Positions 25,196-33,894 of a DNA stretch of 64,000 nt are shown piece by piece. Made by a program: the position numbers and the translations under genes. Within the stretch, counting starts at the first letter, position 1. Each line of letters starts with the position of its first letter. The notes beneath the pieces were generated by a model. That model saw nothing but the letters and a program-made list of their open reading frames with translations, searched no databases and was not told where the DNA came from. This stretch comes from JBDSKH01 sp050245915 (GTDB taxonomy: Bacteria > Actinomycetota > Actinomycetes > Actinomycetales > Microbacteriaceae): positions 41,765 to 105,764 of the forward strand of contig JBFWWZ010000004.1 in the NCBI GenBank assembly GCA_050245915.1. Direction: 5' to 3'.

Positions 25196-26220
25196 CGCGC
25201 GAGCCGCTCGACGGCGCCCGCGAAGATCCCCGGCGCCGCTTTCGCGACCGGCACGATCGCGGGACGCAGCGGCGACGTCGCGAGCAGCACGAGGCCCCCG
25301 GTCAGCCGGCGGAAGTCTCGGGTGACCCGTTCCCAGTCCCGCTCGTACCGCGCCGGGTCGCGTTCCTGCACGGCGGCGACGGCGGCGCGCGCCTGGTCGA
25401 GCCCGATCCGGATGCCCTCGCCGGTGAGGGCGTCCACATACCCGGATGCGTCCCCGACCAGCAGCGTCCGCCTCGCCACGCGCGCCCGGGTGCGCCGGCG
25501 GAACGGCCCGGCCCCGCGGAGCTCGCTGGCCGGCTCGGCGCCGCCCACCCGGGCGGCGAGTTCCGGAGCCGCGGCGAGCGCGTCGTCGAACCGGACGCCC
25601 TGCCGCGCCAGCAGTGCCACCCCCACCATCCCGTCGCCGGTCGGCGTGACGTAGAGCTCGCCGAGCGGTGTCCAGTGCACCTCGATGAGCTCGGACCACG
25701 GCTCGACCCGGTAGTGCCTGCGCTGCCCGTAGCGGCGGCGCGCCCGCGCGGCGGGACGCGCGAGCCCGACCTCCCGGGCGATCCCGGAGTGCAGGCCGTC
25801 GGCCGCGAGCAGCCACTCCGCCCGGATGCCGGCCGCCTCGACCCCGGTGTCGTGCTGAACGACCCGGGTGACGCGGTCGTGCACGAACCGCGCACCGAGC
25901 TCCTCGGCCCGAGCGTGCAGCGCCGCGTGCAGCGTCGTCCGCCGCACGCCGAGACCGTCGCCCGCGGCGAAACGGTGCACCGCATTCCGCCGGGTGTCGC
26001 GGTAGTCGACCCCGCGCAACGGGAAGCCCCGCGGGTGCACCCCGAGCCGGGCGAGCGCGGGAACGGCACCCGGCATGAGCCCCTCGCCGCACGCCTTGTC
26101 GATCGGGCCGGTGCGCGGTTCGACCACCACGACATCCAGCCCCGCGAGCCGTGCCTCGATGGCGGCGGCCAGCCCGACCGGTCCCCCGCCCGCGACGAGG
26201 ACCTGGGTCTCCCCGGTCAT
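25192..26220 (-). CDS. FAD-dependent monooxygenase/geranylgeranyl reductase-like protein (SrsC-like)
   Basis: 342 residues. Motifs: Rossmann TQVLVAGGGPVGLAAAIEARLAG, ACGEGLMPGA, LLAADGLHSGIAR (DG motif) and LLVGDASGYVDALTGEGIRIGL (GD motif). Third gene of a PKS-methyltransferase-flavoprotein operon; start overlaps the methyltransferase stop. In Streptomyces the comparable SrsC hydroxylates alkylresorcinol-type products to quinones (established for that operon; inferred here). Confidence 0.82.
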   Translation of the reverse strand: MTGETQVLVAGGGPVGLAAAIEARLAGLDVVVVEPRTGPIDKACGEGLMPGAVPALARLGVHPRGFPLRGVDYRDTRRNAVHRFAAGDGLGVRRTTLHAALHARAEELGARFVHDRVTRVVQHDTGVEAAGIRAEWLLAADGLHSGIAREVGLARPAARARRRYGQRRHYRVEPWSELIEVHWTPLGELYVTPTGDGMVGVALLARQGVRFDDALAAAPELAARVGGAEPASELRGAGPFRRRTRARVARRTLLVGDASGYVDALTGEGIRIGLDQARAAVAAVQERDPARYERDWERVTRDFRRLTGGLVLLATSPLRPAIVPVAKAAPGIFAGAVERLAR

Positions 26221-26744
26221 CGCTCCGCGAGCCGGAGGGCGCGGTCCTCGGCGGGGATGCGGAAGCCGAGCAGCAGGATCGCGTTCAGGACGGTGAACGT
26301 CACCGCGGTGATCCACGAGGTGTGGATGAGCGGGATCGCGATCCCCTCCACCGCCACGAGCACATAGTTCGGGTGCGGGAAGCCCCAGCGGTAGGGGCCG
26401 CGCCGGGAGAGCGGCATGCCCGGCACGACGATCACGCGGGTGTTCCACTGCTGACCGAGCGAGCGGATGATCCAGATGCGCCCCGCCTGGCAGAGCACCG
26501 CGATCACGAGCATCGGCCAGCCGAGCAGCGGGATGAACGGGCGGCCGAGCAGCCAGGCCTCCGCCACCGCGCCCACCAGCAGGCCGGTGTGCAGGACGAC
26601 CATCGCGGGGAAATGCCCCCGGCCGCTTTCGACGCCGCCGCGGGCGAACGCCCACGCGGCGTGGCGCTTCGACGTCACCAGCTCGCCGATCCGCTCGCCG
26701 CCGGTCGCCAGGATGAAGGCGGTGTAGAGCCAGAGGCTCAGCAT
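26217..26744 (-). CDS. Isoprenylcysteine carboxyl methyltransferase-family protein (SrsB-like)
   Basis: 175-residue integral membrane methyltransferase. The C-terminal ICMT signature is RGPYRWGFPHPNYVLVAVEGIAIPL, where the RxPHPNY-type region binds S-adenosylmethionine. The ATG overlaps the PKS stop (ATGA). In this setting it probably methylates a phenolic lipid made by the PKS rather than a prenylated protein. Confidence 0.85.
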   Translation of the reverse strand: MLSLWLYTAFILATGGERIGELVTSKRHAAWAFARGGVESGRGHFPAMVVLHTGLLVGAVAEAWLLGRPFIPLLGWPMLVIAVLCQAGRIWIIRSLGQQWNTRVIVVPGMPLSRRGPYRWGFPHPNYVLVAVEGIAIPLIHTSWITAVTFTVLNAILLLGFRIPAEDRALRLAER

Positions 26745-27805
26745 CAGGCCGCCCAGCGCAGCAGCACGTACTCGCTCGTGACCCCGGGCCCGAGCGCGAA
26801 GAGCACGCCGTGCGTCCCGGCGGGCTGCACCAGCATGTCCGACAGCACGTGCAGCACCGACGACGACGAGAGGTTGCCGACCGCATCGAGCGAGCGCCAG
26901 CTGGCGTCGAGGTCGCTGCGCTGCAGGTGCAGGCCGCGCTCGAACGCCTCCAGCACCCGCGGGCCACCGGGATGGGCGACCCACGCGCCGACATCGCCCG
27001 CGGTCAGTCCATGGTCGGCCAGCAGCGCGTCGACGTCATGCTCGATGTTCGCGTCGATCGTGTCCGACACGGCCGCCGTGAGCACGATGCGGAACCCCGT
27101 TCCGCCGATGTCCCAGCCGATGACGCTCTCGCTGTCGGGGTAGAGCTCCGCACGGGTGCCCAGGATCTCGGGCCCCGGCAGCCCGAGCTCGGCGGCACGG
27201 TCCGCCCCCGCCACGACCACCGCGGCGGCGCCGTCGCCGAACAGGCCGCTGGCGACGAAGTTGGCGACAGAGTCGTCTCCGCGCTGCAAGGTCAGGGAGC
27301 AGAGCTCGACCGAGACCAGCACGGCGATCTCGCCGGGATGCCCGAGCAGGTAGTCGTGGACGCGCGCCAGCCCCGCCGCCCCCGCCACGCAGCCGAGCCC
27401 GAACGACGGCATCCGCTTCACATCGGTGCGGAGCCCGAGCACGGGGACGAGGCGCGCGTCGATCGACGGCGCCGCGATCCCCGTCACCGAGGTGAACAGC
27501 AGGTAGTCCACGTCGTCCGGCTGCAGACCCGCGGATTCCAGGGCCGCCGCGACGGCGCGGGCCGCCAGCTCGGTGCCCTCGCGGATCCAGATGTCGTTGG
27601 AGCGACCGAAGTCGCCGAGGTCGCGGTACTGCTCAAGCGGGAGCACGGTGTGCCGCGTGCCGATCCCGCTCGCCGCGTGGAACCGTGCCAGCACGGCCCG
27701 CCGCGTCGCATCCGAGGCGATCAGGTCGCTGAGCTCCGCGGTGATCTGCTCCTGCGTGTACGCATGCTCGGGAAGCGCGGGCGCGACCGCGACGATTCGC
27801 GACAT
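26744..27805 (-). CDS. Type III polyketide synthase (SrsA-like)
   Basis: Chalcone synthase-fold homodimeric enzyme of 353 residues. The catalytic triad is visible: Cys139 (FGLGCVAGAAG), His278 (VAHPGGPRVLE) and Asn311 (GNLSSSSVL). It extends an acyl-CoA starter with malonyl or methylmalonyl units and cyclises the chain. The following ICMT methyltransferase and flavoprotein make an srsABC-like operon, pointing to alkylresorcinol-type phenolic lipids or quinones, probably membrane-located. Confidence 0.93.
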   Translation of the reverse strand: MSRIVAVAPALPEHAYTQEQITAELSDLIASDATRRAVLARFHAASGIGTRHTVLPLEQYRDLGDFGRSNDIWIREGTELAARAVAAALESAGLQPDDVDYLLFTSVTGIAAPSIDARLVPVLGLRTDVKRMPSFGLGCVAGAAGLARVHDYLLGHPGEIAVLVSVELCSLTLQRGDDSVANFVASGLFGDGAAAVVVAGADRAAELGLPGPEILGTRAELYPDSESVIGWDIGGTGFRIVLTAAVSDTIDANIEHDVDALLADHGLTAGDVGAWVAHPGGPRVLEAFERGLHLQRSDLDASWRSLDAVGNLSSSSVLHVLSDMLVQPAGTHGVLFALGPGVTSEYVLLRWAA

Positions 27806-27868
27806 TCCCGGACGGTACCAGTCATGGCATCCTGGGCGCTCGGTCGCGCGTGATTGCTCAGCGCCGAC

Positions 27869-27898
27869 TCAGCCTGGGCCGGCTCAGCCTGGGCCGGC
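27869..27898. repeat. Two tandem copies of a 15-bp unit
   Basis: CTCAGCCTGGGCCGG occurs twice back to back, flanked by further CTCAGC half-units, between the PKS and rhodanese genes. Probably replication slippage in an intergenic region. Confidence 0.8.
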
Positions 27899-28354
27899 TC
27901 AGCAGTCGCAGGTCGCCTCGTCCACCGGCGAGGTGAGCCGGTCGTGCGGGATGTCGACAGGTCCGTGATCGTCGACGACCCCGAGGCCCTCGCGCGCCCA
28001 GTACTCGAAGCCGCCGATCATCTCGCGCACCGTGTAGCCGAGCTTCAGGAACTCGATCGCGGACCGCGTCGCGCCGTTGCACGCCGGGCCCCAGCAGTAG
28101 ACCACCACGGGCGTGTCGAGCGGGATCTCGAGCGGGGCCCGCACCGCGATCTCTGCGCGCGGGATGTGCACGGCGCCCGTCGCCCTGCCCTGATGCCACG
28201 ACGAGTGCCCGCGGGTGTCGACGAAGGCGAAGGTCTCGCCCGCAGAGATCGCGGCGGCGACGTCCGACGGGTCGGTCTCGTAGCGGAGCTTCGCGGCGAA
28301 GTACTCGATGCCGGCGGTGTCGACGGCAGCGGCCTGAGACGAGGTCGTGGTCAT
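27899..28354 (-). CDS. Rhodanese-like domain protein
   Basis: 151 residues, one rhodanese domain: FAFVDTRGHSSWHQGRATGAVHIPRAEI, then the active loop VVVYCWGPACNGATRSAIEFLKLGY. The candidate catalytic cysteine is in PACNGATR. The C-terminal CDC could bind metal or persulphide. The ATG giving MTTTSSQ was preferred over an upstream one inside the divergent promoter region. Probably sulphur transfer or sensing. Confidence 0.85.
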   Translation of the reverse strand: MTTTSSQAAAVDTAGIEYFAAKLRYETDPSDVAAAISAGETFAFVDTRGHSSWHQGRATGAVHIPRAEIAVRAPLEIPLDTPVVVYCWGPACNGATRSAIEFLKLGYTVREMIGGFEYWAREGLGVVDDHGPVDIPHDRLTSPVDEATCDC

Positions 28355-28444
28355 GCCACGACGGTAGCCACCGGATGCCGGAGCCGGCCACGGGACATCC
28401 GCCAGCCAGCCGCGAGATGCCGCCAACCCCTACGCTCGGCAGCA

Positions 28445-29782
28445 GTGACAGCAGAACCCCCCGCCCCGTCCCGCCGGCGCCGTTTCGTCGATCTGACGCC
28501 GCTGCGCGCGTCGCCGGCGTTCGCCCGCCTCTACGCCGGTTCGGCGATCTCGGGCATCGGCGCGCAGCTGACCATCGTGGCGGTCGGGCTGCAGGTGTAC
28601 GACATCACCCGCTCCACGTTCGCCGTCTCGCTGGTCGGCGGCATCGCCCTCGTGCCGATGGTCATCGCGGGGCTCTGGGGCGGGATGCTGGCCGACTCCT
28701 TCGACCGGCGCACCGTCGCGATCATCAGCGCCGTCGTCGGCTGGTTCGCCACCCTGTCGCTCATCGCCCTCGCGATCGTCGACCTCGGGCTCGGGTCCCG
28801 CGTGCCCGTCTGGCCGCTCTACGTGCTGACGACGATCAACGCCGTCGCCGCGACGATCAGCAACACCACGCGCGGGTCGATCTATCCCCGGCTGCTCCCC
28901 GCCGACCTGATCCCGGGTGCCAGCGCCATGCAGGGGATCGCGTTCGGGCTGCAGCTGACGATCGGGCCGGCGCTCGCCGGGGTGCTCGTCGCGAGCGTCG
29001 GGTTCGCCTGGACCTACGGGGTCGATGCGGTGCTCTTCGCCGCCGCGTTCATCGGCCTCTTCACCCTTCCGCGGATCCCGCCGGCGCACGACGCGACCCG
29101 TCCGGGGTGGCGCTCGCTGCGCGAGGGCCTGGGGTACCTGCGGCGCGCACCCAACATCCGTGCGGGCTTCCTGGTCGATCTGCTCGCGATGGGTCTGGGG
29201 CGGCCGCAGGTGCTGTTCCCGGCGATCGGCGCACTGGTGATCGGCGGCGGCCCGGTGACGGTCGGCATCCTGACCGCGTCGGCCGCGATCGGCACCTTCC
29301 TCACCGGCCTGTTCAGTGGGCAGGTGCGCCACGTGCGCTGGCAGGGCAGGGCGATCATCGCGAGCGTCATGGTCTACGGCGGGTTCATCGCCCTGTTCGG
29401 GCTGGTGGTGCTGGTCATGGAGCTCGGGGACTTCGGCAGCGTCGGCGAGCAGTTCTCCTCGGTCAACCCGGTCGCGCTGGCCGTCGCGGCCCTCGCGCTC
29501 GCCGGCACGGGTGCGGCGGACGAGGTGAGCGCCATCTTCCGCCAGACGATCATGATGGTCGCCGCACCCGATGCGATGCGCGGCCGGATCCAGGGCATCT
29601 TCACCGTCGTGGTGACCGGCGGCCCGCGCCTCGGCGACCTCTATGTCGGCATCCTCGCGACCGCGGTCGCGCTGTGGTTCCCGCCGCTGCTCGGCGGTCT
29701 CGTGATCGTCGCCGCGGTGGGGGTGATCGGCCGCCTGCGCAGCGGCCTCCGCGACTACGACGCCTTGGCCCCCACCCCCTGA
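28445..29782 (+). CDS. MFS transporter of the DHA3/EntS-like group
   Basis: 445 residues from a GTG start. Motifs: LTPLRASPAFARLYAGSAISGIGAQLTIVAVGLQVYDITRSTFAVSLVGG, with the loop GMLADSFDRRTVAI, and ADEVSAIFRQTIMMVAAPDAMRGRIQGIFTVVVTGGPRLGD near the C-terminus. These are typical of EntS-like exporters of siderophores or drugs. No siderophore genes are adjacent, so the substrate is open. Confidence 0.88.
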   Translation: MTAEPPAPSRRRRFVDLTPLRASPAFARLYAGSAISGIGAQLTIVAVGLQVYDITRSTFAVSLVGGIALVPMVIAGLWGGMLADSFDRRTVAIISAVVGWFATLSLIALAIVDLGLGSRVPVWPLYVLTTINAVAATISNTTRGSIYPRLLPADLIPGASAMQGIAFGLQLTIGPALAGVLVASVGFAWTYGVDAVLFAAAFIGLFTLPRIPPAHDATRPGWRSLREGLGYLRRAPNIRAGFLVDLLAMGLGRPQVLFPAIGALVIGGGPVTVGILTASAAIGTFLTGLFSGQVRHVRWQGRAIIASVMVYGGFIALFGLVVLVMELGDFGSVGEQFSSVNPVALAVAALALAGTGAADEVSAIFRQTIMMVAAPDAMRGRIQGIFTVVVTGGPRLGDLYVGILATAVALWFPPLLGGLVIVAAVGVIGRLRSGLRDYDALAPTP

Positions 29783-29831
29783 GGCGCGCGCTCCGAATGA
29801 CGAACATGGCATCCCGACGTAGGCTGCGCGC

Positions 29832-31349
29832 ATGAGCGCGCCTCGCTGGATGCTTCCCGCCGCCGCGGGGGTCGCCTCCGTCGCGCTCGGGCTGGGCGCC
29901 GCCGAGATCAGTGCGGCGCTCGTCGCCCCCGCCGCCAGCCCCCTCCTCGTGGTCGGTGCGGTGGCGATCGACCTCGCCCCCGCGTGGGCGAAGGAGGCGG
30001 CGATCGCCCTGTTCGGCACCGGCGACAAGGCGGCGCTGATCGCCGGCATCGTGATCGTGCTGCTGATCGTCTCCGCCGTCGCCGGCGTGCTGCAGGCCCG
30101 GCGCCCGCCGCTCGGGCGGCTGATCTTCGCCGCGGGCGCGATCCTGGGGGTCGGCGGGGCGCTCACCCGCTCCGGTGCGGCCGTGTTCGACGCGATCCCC
30201 TCCGCCGTGGCCGCCATCGTCGCGGCGCTCGCCCTCGGCTTCCTGCTGCGCAGAGCCCCCGAGGACGCGCCGACTCCGCGGCCCACGGATCCGAGCCGGC
30301 GCACCTTCCTCGCCTGGGCGGGAGGGGCGACGGCGCTCGGCGCGCTGGCCACGGCCGGCGGCTTCCTGCTCGAGGCCGGAGCGCGGACCGCGACCGCCGT
30401 GCGCGACGCCTTCACCCTTCCGAAGCCGGCGAGCCCCGCGGCCCCCGTTCCGGCGGGCGCCGAGTTCGGCATCGACGGGCTCGCTCCCGTGATCACCCCG
30501 AACCGGCAGTTCTACCGCATCGACACCGCGCTGCAGATCCCGCGCATCGACCCGGCAACGTGGACGCTGCGGATCACCGGCATGGTCGAGAACGAGATCG
30601 AGCTCGGCTGGGACGAGCTGCTCGCCCTCCCGATGCGGGAGAGCTACACGACCCTGACCTGCGTGTCGAACGAGGTCGGGGGCGAGCTCATCGGGAACGC
30701 ACGCTGGCTCGGGTACCCGATCCGCGACATCCTGAACCGCGCCGTGCCGAGCGCCGACGCCGACATGGTGCTGTCCCGCAGCATCGACGGGTTCACGGCG
30801 GGGACCCCGCTCGAGGTGCTGCTCGAGGAGGACCGCGACGCGATCTTCGCGATCGGCATGAACGGCGAGCCTCTGCCGCCGGAGCACGGGTTCCCGGTGC
30901 GGATGGTCGTGCCCGGGCTGTACGGCTACGTCTCTGCCACGAAGTGGGTGGTCGAGCTGGAGGTGACCCGCTTCGACCGCGCCAGCGCGTACTGGACGGA
31001 CCGCGGCTGGGGGGAGAAGGGGCCGATCAAGCTCCAGTCGCGCATCGACGTCGCCCGCGGTGGGGTCGGCGAGATGACGGTGGCCGGGGTGGCGTGGCAC
31101 CAGCACACCGGGGTCGCCGGTGTGGAGGTGCGCGTCGACGGCGGGGCATGGAAGCCGGCGGAGCTCGCGACGGCGATCTCCGCGGACACCTGGGTGCAGT
31201 GGAGGTACGAGTTCGCCCCCGACGCCGGCGACCACGAGGTGCAGGTGCGCGCGATCGGCGCCGACGGCGAGGTGCAGACGGAGCGCATCGCCGACGTGGT
31301 GCCCGACGGGGCGACCGGGTATCACACGGTCACGGTGACCGCGTACTAG
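29832..31349 (+). CDS. Membrane-anchored molybdopterin-dependent oxidoreductase (sulfite oxidase-like)
   Basis: 505 residues. Four N-terminal hydrophobic helices are followed by SRRTFLAWAGGATALGALA, a twin-arginine-like segment. The oxidoreductase domain has TLTCVSNEVGGELIGNARWLGYPI, where the cysteine is the expected molybdenum ligand, and PVRMVVPGLYGYVSATKWV. It ends in a Mo-co dimerisation domain (VAGVAWHQHTGVAGVEVRVDGGAW). The outward-facing catalytic domain may act on sulfite or oxidised methionine. Confidence 0.88.
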   Translation: MSAPRWMLPAAAGVASVALGLGAAEISAALVAPAASPLLVVGAVAIDLAPAWAKEAAIALFGTGDKAALIAGIVIVLLIVSAVAGVLQARRPPLGRLIFAAGAILGVGGALTRSGAAVFDAIPSAVAAIVAALALGFLLRRAPEDAPTPRPTDPSRRTFLAWAGGATALGALATAGGFLLEAGARTATAVRDAFTLPKPASPAAPVPAGAEFGIDGLAPVITPNRQFYRIDTALQIPRIDPATWTLRITGMVENEIELGWDELLALPMRESYTTLTCVSNEVGGELIGNARWLGYPIRDILNRAVPSADADMVLSRSIDGFTAGTPLEVLLEEDRDAIFAIGMNGEPLPPEHGFPVRMVVPGLYGYVSATKWVVELEVTRFDRASAYWTDRGWGEKGPIKLQSRIDVARGGVGEMTVAGVAWHQHTGVAGVEVRVDGGAWKPAELATAISADTWVQWRYEFAPDAGDHEVQVRAIGADGEVQTERIADVVPDGATGYHTVTVTAY

Positions 31350-31353
31350 TTAC

Positions 31354-31992
31354 TTAGGAGTGCTCGGCGCCCGTCACGAGCAGCACGCCGCCGAGGCCGA
31401 TCATCATCACGCCGCCCGCGGCGCCCAGGCGCTCGACGCGCTTCGGCGACTTCGCGAACCAGTCGCGCGCCGTGCCGGCGATCAGCGCCCAGATGCTGTC
31501 CATGATCAGCGCGAGCACGAAGAAGATGAGACCGAGTTGCGCCAGCTGCAGCGGGATCGACCCGGCGTCGTGCGCCACGAACTGCGGCAGCACCGCGACG
31601 AAGAACGCGATCGTCTTCGGGTTGGTGATGCCGACGACGAAGCCCTCGAGCAGCAGGCGGAAGGTGGAGCGGGGCGCCGCCGACTGATCCGGCATCGCCC
31701 GCTCGCGCCGGTGCCGGATCGCCTGGATGCCGAGGAACACCAGGTACGCGGCTCCCACGACCTTCACGATGGTGAACACCACGACGGACTGCGCGACGAG
31801 CGCCCCGATGCCGAGCGCGACCGCGGCGATCGCGGGCAGCATCCCGAGGGCGTTGCCGAGCACGCTCAGGAGGCCGCCCCGCTTGCCGAGCGCGATCGAG
31901 CGGCCCAGCACGAACAGCACGCTGGGCCCCGGCAGCATGATGAGGAGCACCGACGCGAGCACGAAGGCCAGCAGATTGGGCACGGGAACCAT
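31354..31992 (-). CDS. LysE family amino-acid exporter
   Basis: 212 residues with six hydrophobic helices. The family pattern is LIMLPGPSVLFVLGRSIALGKRGGLLSVLGNALG near the N-terminus and GFVVGITNPKTIAFFVAVLPQFV in the middle. RhtB/LeuE-like exporters of this size remove amino acids or homoserine lactone. Convergent with the molybdopterin enzyme, 4 bp between stops. Confidence 0.9.
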   Translation of the reverse strand: MVPVPNLLAFVLASVLLIMLPGPSVLFVLGRSIALGKRGGLLSVLGNALGMLPAIAAVALGIGALVAQSVVVFTIVKVVGAAYLVFLGIQAIRHRRERAMPDQSAAPRSTFRLLLEGFVVGITNPKTIAFFVAVLPQFVAHDAGSIPLQLAQLGLIFFVLALIMDSIWALIAGTARDWFAKSPKRVERLGAAGGVMMIGLGGVLLVTGAEHS

Positions 31993-32017
31993 CGCGCCAG
32001 GTTAGTACTGTGTCGCC

Positions 32018-32890
32018 ATGGGATCAGCGTTGACCACCATCGGACTTCCCGTCGCGCTCGGCATCATCATGCTGGGACTCGGGCTCACGTTGCGGCTCTC
32101 CGACTTCGGCCGGGTCGCGAAGCATCCGAAGGCGGTGATCATCGCCCTCGCCTGCCAGCTGATACTGCTGCCCGCGATCTGCTTCGGGCTCGTGCTGCTG
32201 TTCCGCCTGCCGCCGGTGCTCGCGGTCGGGATGATGCTGCTCGCCGCGTCGCCGGGCGGAACCACGGCGAACCTCTACAGCCATCTGTTCCGCGGGGATG
32301 TGGCGCTCAACATCACTCTCACCGCCGTGAACTCGATCGTCGCGCTGTTCACCCTGCCGCTGATCACGAACCTCGCGATCGGGTTCTTCCTGCCCGGGGA
32401 GGCGGGCCTCGGCATCCAGTTCTCGAAGGCGCTCGAGGTGTTCGCGATCGTGCTGATCCCGGTGGCGATCGGCATGGTGATCCGGCGGCTGGCGCCGAAG
32501 TTCGCGGATGCCATGGACCGGCCGGTGCGGATCCTCTCGATGGTGATCCTCGCGATCGTCATCGTCGGCGCGATCGTCGCGAACCGGGAGCTGTTCTTCG
32601 CCAACCTCGGCGCGCTCGCCGGCATCACCGCGCTGTTCTGCGTGCTCAGCCTGACGATCGGTTTCGTCGTGCCGCGGCTGTTCCGGGTGGAGCGGCGTCA
32701 GGCCGTCGCCAGCTCGTTCGAGATCGGGATCCACAACGCCACCCTCGCGATCGTGATCGCGGTGACCGTGCTCGGCAACGAGCAGATGCAGCTGCCGGGC
32801 GCGGTGTACGGCGTGCTGATGTTCTTCATCGCTCTGGCGTTCGGCCTGCTGGTGGCGCGTGAGCGGGGAACGAAAAAGGCCCCGGCGTAA
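32018..32890 (+). CDS. Bile acid:sodium symporter family transporter
   Basis: 290 residues, about nine hydrophobic helices. BASS hallmarks: IIMLGLGLTLRLSDFGRVAKHPKAV, MLLAASPGGTTANLYSHLFRGDVALNITLTAVNS (the sodium-site crossover) and EIGIHNATLAIVIA in the second half. The bacterial substrate is likely an organic anion. Its stop codon lies in the loop of a terminator hairpin. Confidence 0.9.
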   Translation: MGSALTTIGLPVALGIIMLGLGLTLRLSDFGRVAKHPKAVIIALACQLILLPAICFGLVLLFRLPPVLAVGMMLLAASPGGTTANLYSHLFRGDVALNITLTAVNSIVALFTLPLITNLAIGFFLPGEAGLGIQFSKALEVFAIVLIPVAIGMVIRRLAPKFADAMDRPVRILSMVILAIVIVGAIVANRELFFANLGALAGITALFCVLSLTIGFVVPRLFRVERRQAVASSFEIGIHNATLAIVIAVTVLGNEQMQLPGAVYGVLMFFIALAFGLLVARERGTKKAPA

Positions 32891-32898
32891 CCGGGGCC
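32878..32898. terminator. Bidirectional terminator overlapping a stop codon
   Basis: GGCCCCGG (32878-32885), loop CGTAA, CCGGGGCC (32891-32898). Preceded by AAAAA and followed by CTCTTT, so it works as an intrinsic terminator for the transporter gene and, in reverse, for the tRNA-Leu gene. The TAA stop lies in the loop. Confidence 0.85.
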
Positions 32899-32908
32899 CT
32901 CTTTCATG

Positions 32909-32992
32909 TGCGCGAGGGGGGACTTGAACCCCCACGCCCTTGCGAGCACTGGCACCTGAAGCCAGCGCGTCTGCCAATTCCGCCACTCGCGC
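32909..32992 (-). tRNA. tRNA-Leu (anticodon CAG)
   Basis: 84-nt class II tRNA. The acceptor stem GCGCGAG/CTCGCGC, D-loop GGCGGAATTGGCAGACGC, anticodon loop CTTCAGGT and long variable arm (TGCTCGCAAGGGCGT) are visible. The T-arm is GGGGGTTCAAGTCCCCC. The CCA end is not encoded. tRNA-Leu beside fhaA is a common actinobacterial arrangement. Confidence 0.95.
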
Positions 32993-33048
32993 GCAACTCA
33001 GCGACTTTATCACCTGCTGTGCGCTCGCGTGACCGCGCCCCATGTGCG

Positions 33049-33135
33049 AAATGCAGGAGATTTCTCGCAATTTCGGCACCGTGGCCTGAGTTGCCAGGGC
33101 ATGCCGACAGGTTCGAGGCGAATACTCCTGCATTT
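33049..33135. repeat. 87-bp element with inverted ends, copy 2
   Basis: Ends are AAATGCAGGAG and CTCCTGCATTT (11 bp perfect). Length is identical to the copy at 22919-23005. The first 15 bp match that copy exactly; the interior is diverged but keeps a related right part (GCCG-CAGG...GAGGCGA). Lies between tRNA-Leu and fhaA. Confidence 0.8.
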
Positions 33136-33219
33136 GGTCAATGACCTGAGCGAGCCCGGGTTTCGCCAGGTTCCCCGACTAGCATCGGATGAGTTCACCG
33201 CCGACCGAGAGGGAGTCTG

Positions 33220-33894
33220 TTGGGCATCCTGGACAACTTCGAGAAGGGCTTGGAGCGCGTCGTCAACGGCGCCTTCGCCAAGACCTTCAAGAGCGGTCTG
33301 CAGCCCCTCGAAGTCACCGCCGCCCTCCGCCGGGAGCTCGACACGAAGGCGGCGGTGGTCTCGCGCGACCGCATCCTGGCGCCGAACCAGTTCATCGTGC
33401 GGCTCTCGCCCGGCGACTATGAGCGCATGAACTCCCTCGGCCCGGCGCTCATCGACGAGTTCACCCAGCTGGTGCAGCAGCACGCCACCGCGCAGCACTA
33501 CTCCTTCGCCGGCGGCATCTCGATCACCCTGCAGAACGACCCGCGCCTCACCGACGGCCTGGTGTCGGTCGACTCCGTCAACGTGAAAGGCGAGGTCGCC
33601 TGGACGCCGGTGCTCGACATCGGCGGCAAGCGGTACCCGATCACGAAGGGTCGCACCGTGATCGGCCGCGGCTCCGAGGCCGACATCACCGTGGATGACA
33701 CGGGCACCTCCCGCAAGCACGTCGAGATCCTCTGGGACGGCACCCGCGGCCAGGTCAACGACCTCGGCTCGACGAACGGGTCGAAGCTGAACGGTCAGCC
33801 GCTGAAACAGGCGCCGCTCCCGCCCGACAGCGTCATCGAGATCGGCCGCACCCGTATCGTGTTCCGCGTGCTGGCACAGGCGGCGGTGAACTGA
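33220..33894 (+). CDS. fhaA: FHA domain protein FhaA
   Basis: 224 residues from a TTG start with a good RBS (GAGAGGGAG). The N-terminal DUF3662 domain (MGILDNFEKGLERVVNGAFAKTFK...PLEVTAALRREL) leads directly to a C-terminal FHA domain (GRTVIGRGSEADITVDDTGTSRKHVEI...LGSTNGSKLNG) that binds phosphothreonine. It lacks the long middle linker of the mycobacterial protein. Expected to bind phosphorylated PknA/PknB substrates. First gene of the conserved fha-pstP-rodA-pbpA-pkn operon. Confidence 0.92.
   Translation: MGILDNFEKGLERVVNGAFAKTFKSGLQPLEVTAALRRELDTKAAVVSRDRILAPNQFIVRLSPGDYERMNSLGPALIDEFTQLVQQHATAQHYSFAGGISITLQNDPRLTDGLVSVDSVNVKGEVAWTPVLDIGGKRYPITKGRTVIGRGSEADITVDDTGTSRKHVEILWDGTRGQVNDLGSTNGSKLNGQPLKQAPLPPDSVIEIGRTRIVFRVLAQAAVN

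Noticed and set aside
27869..27898. Tandem 15-bp units as a CRISPR array
   Set aside because: Two contiguous copies without spacers; simple tandem duplication.
28430..30496. Minus-strand frame over the MFS and molybdopterin genes
   Set aside because: No domain, biased composition; antisense to two clear genes.
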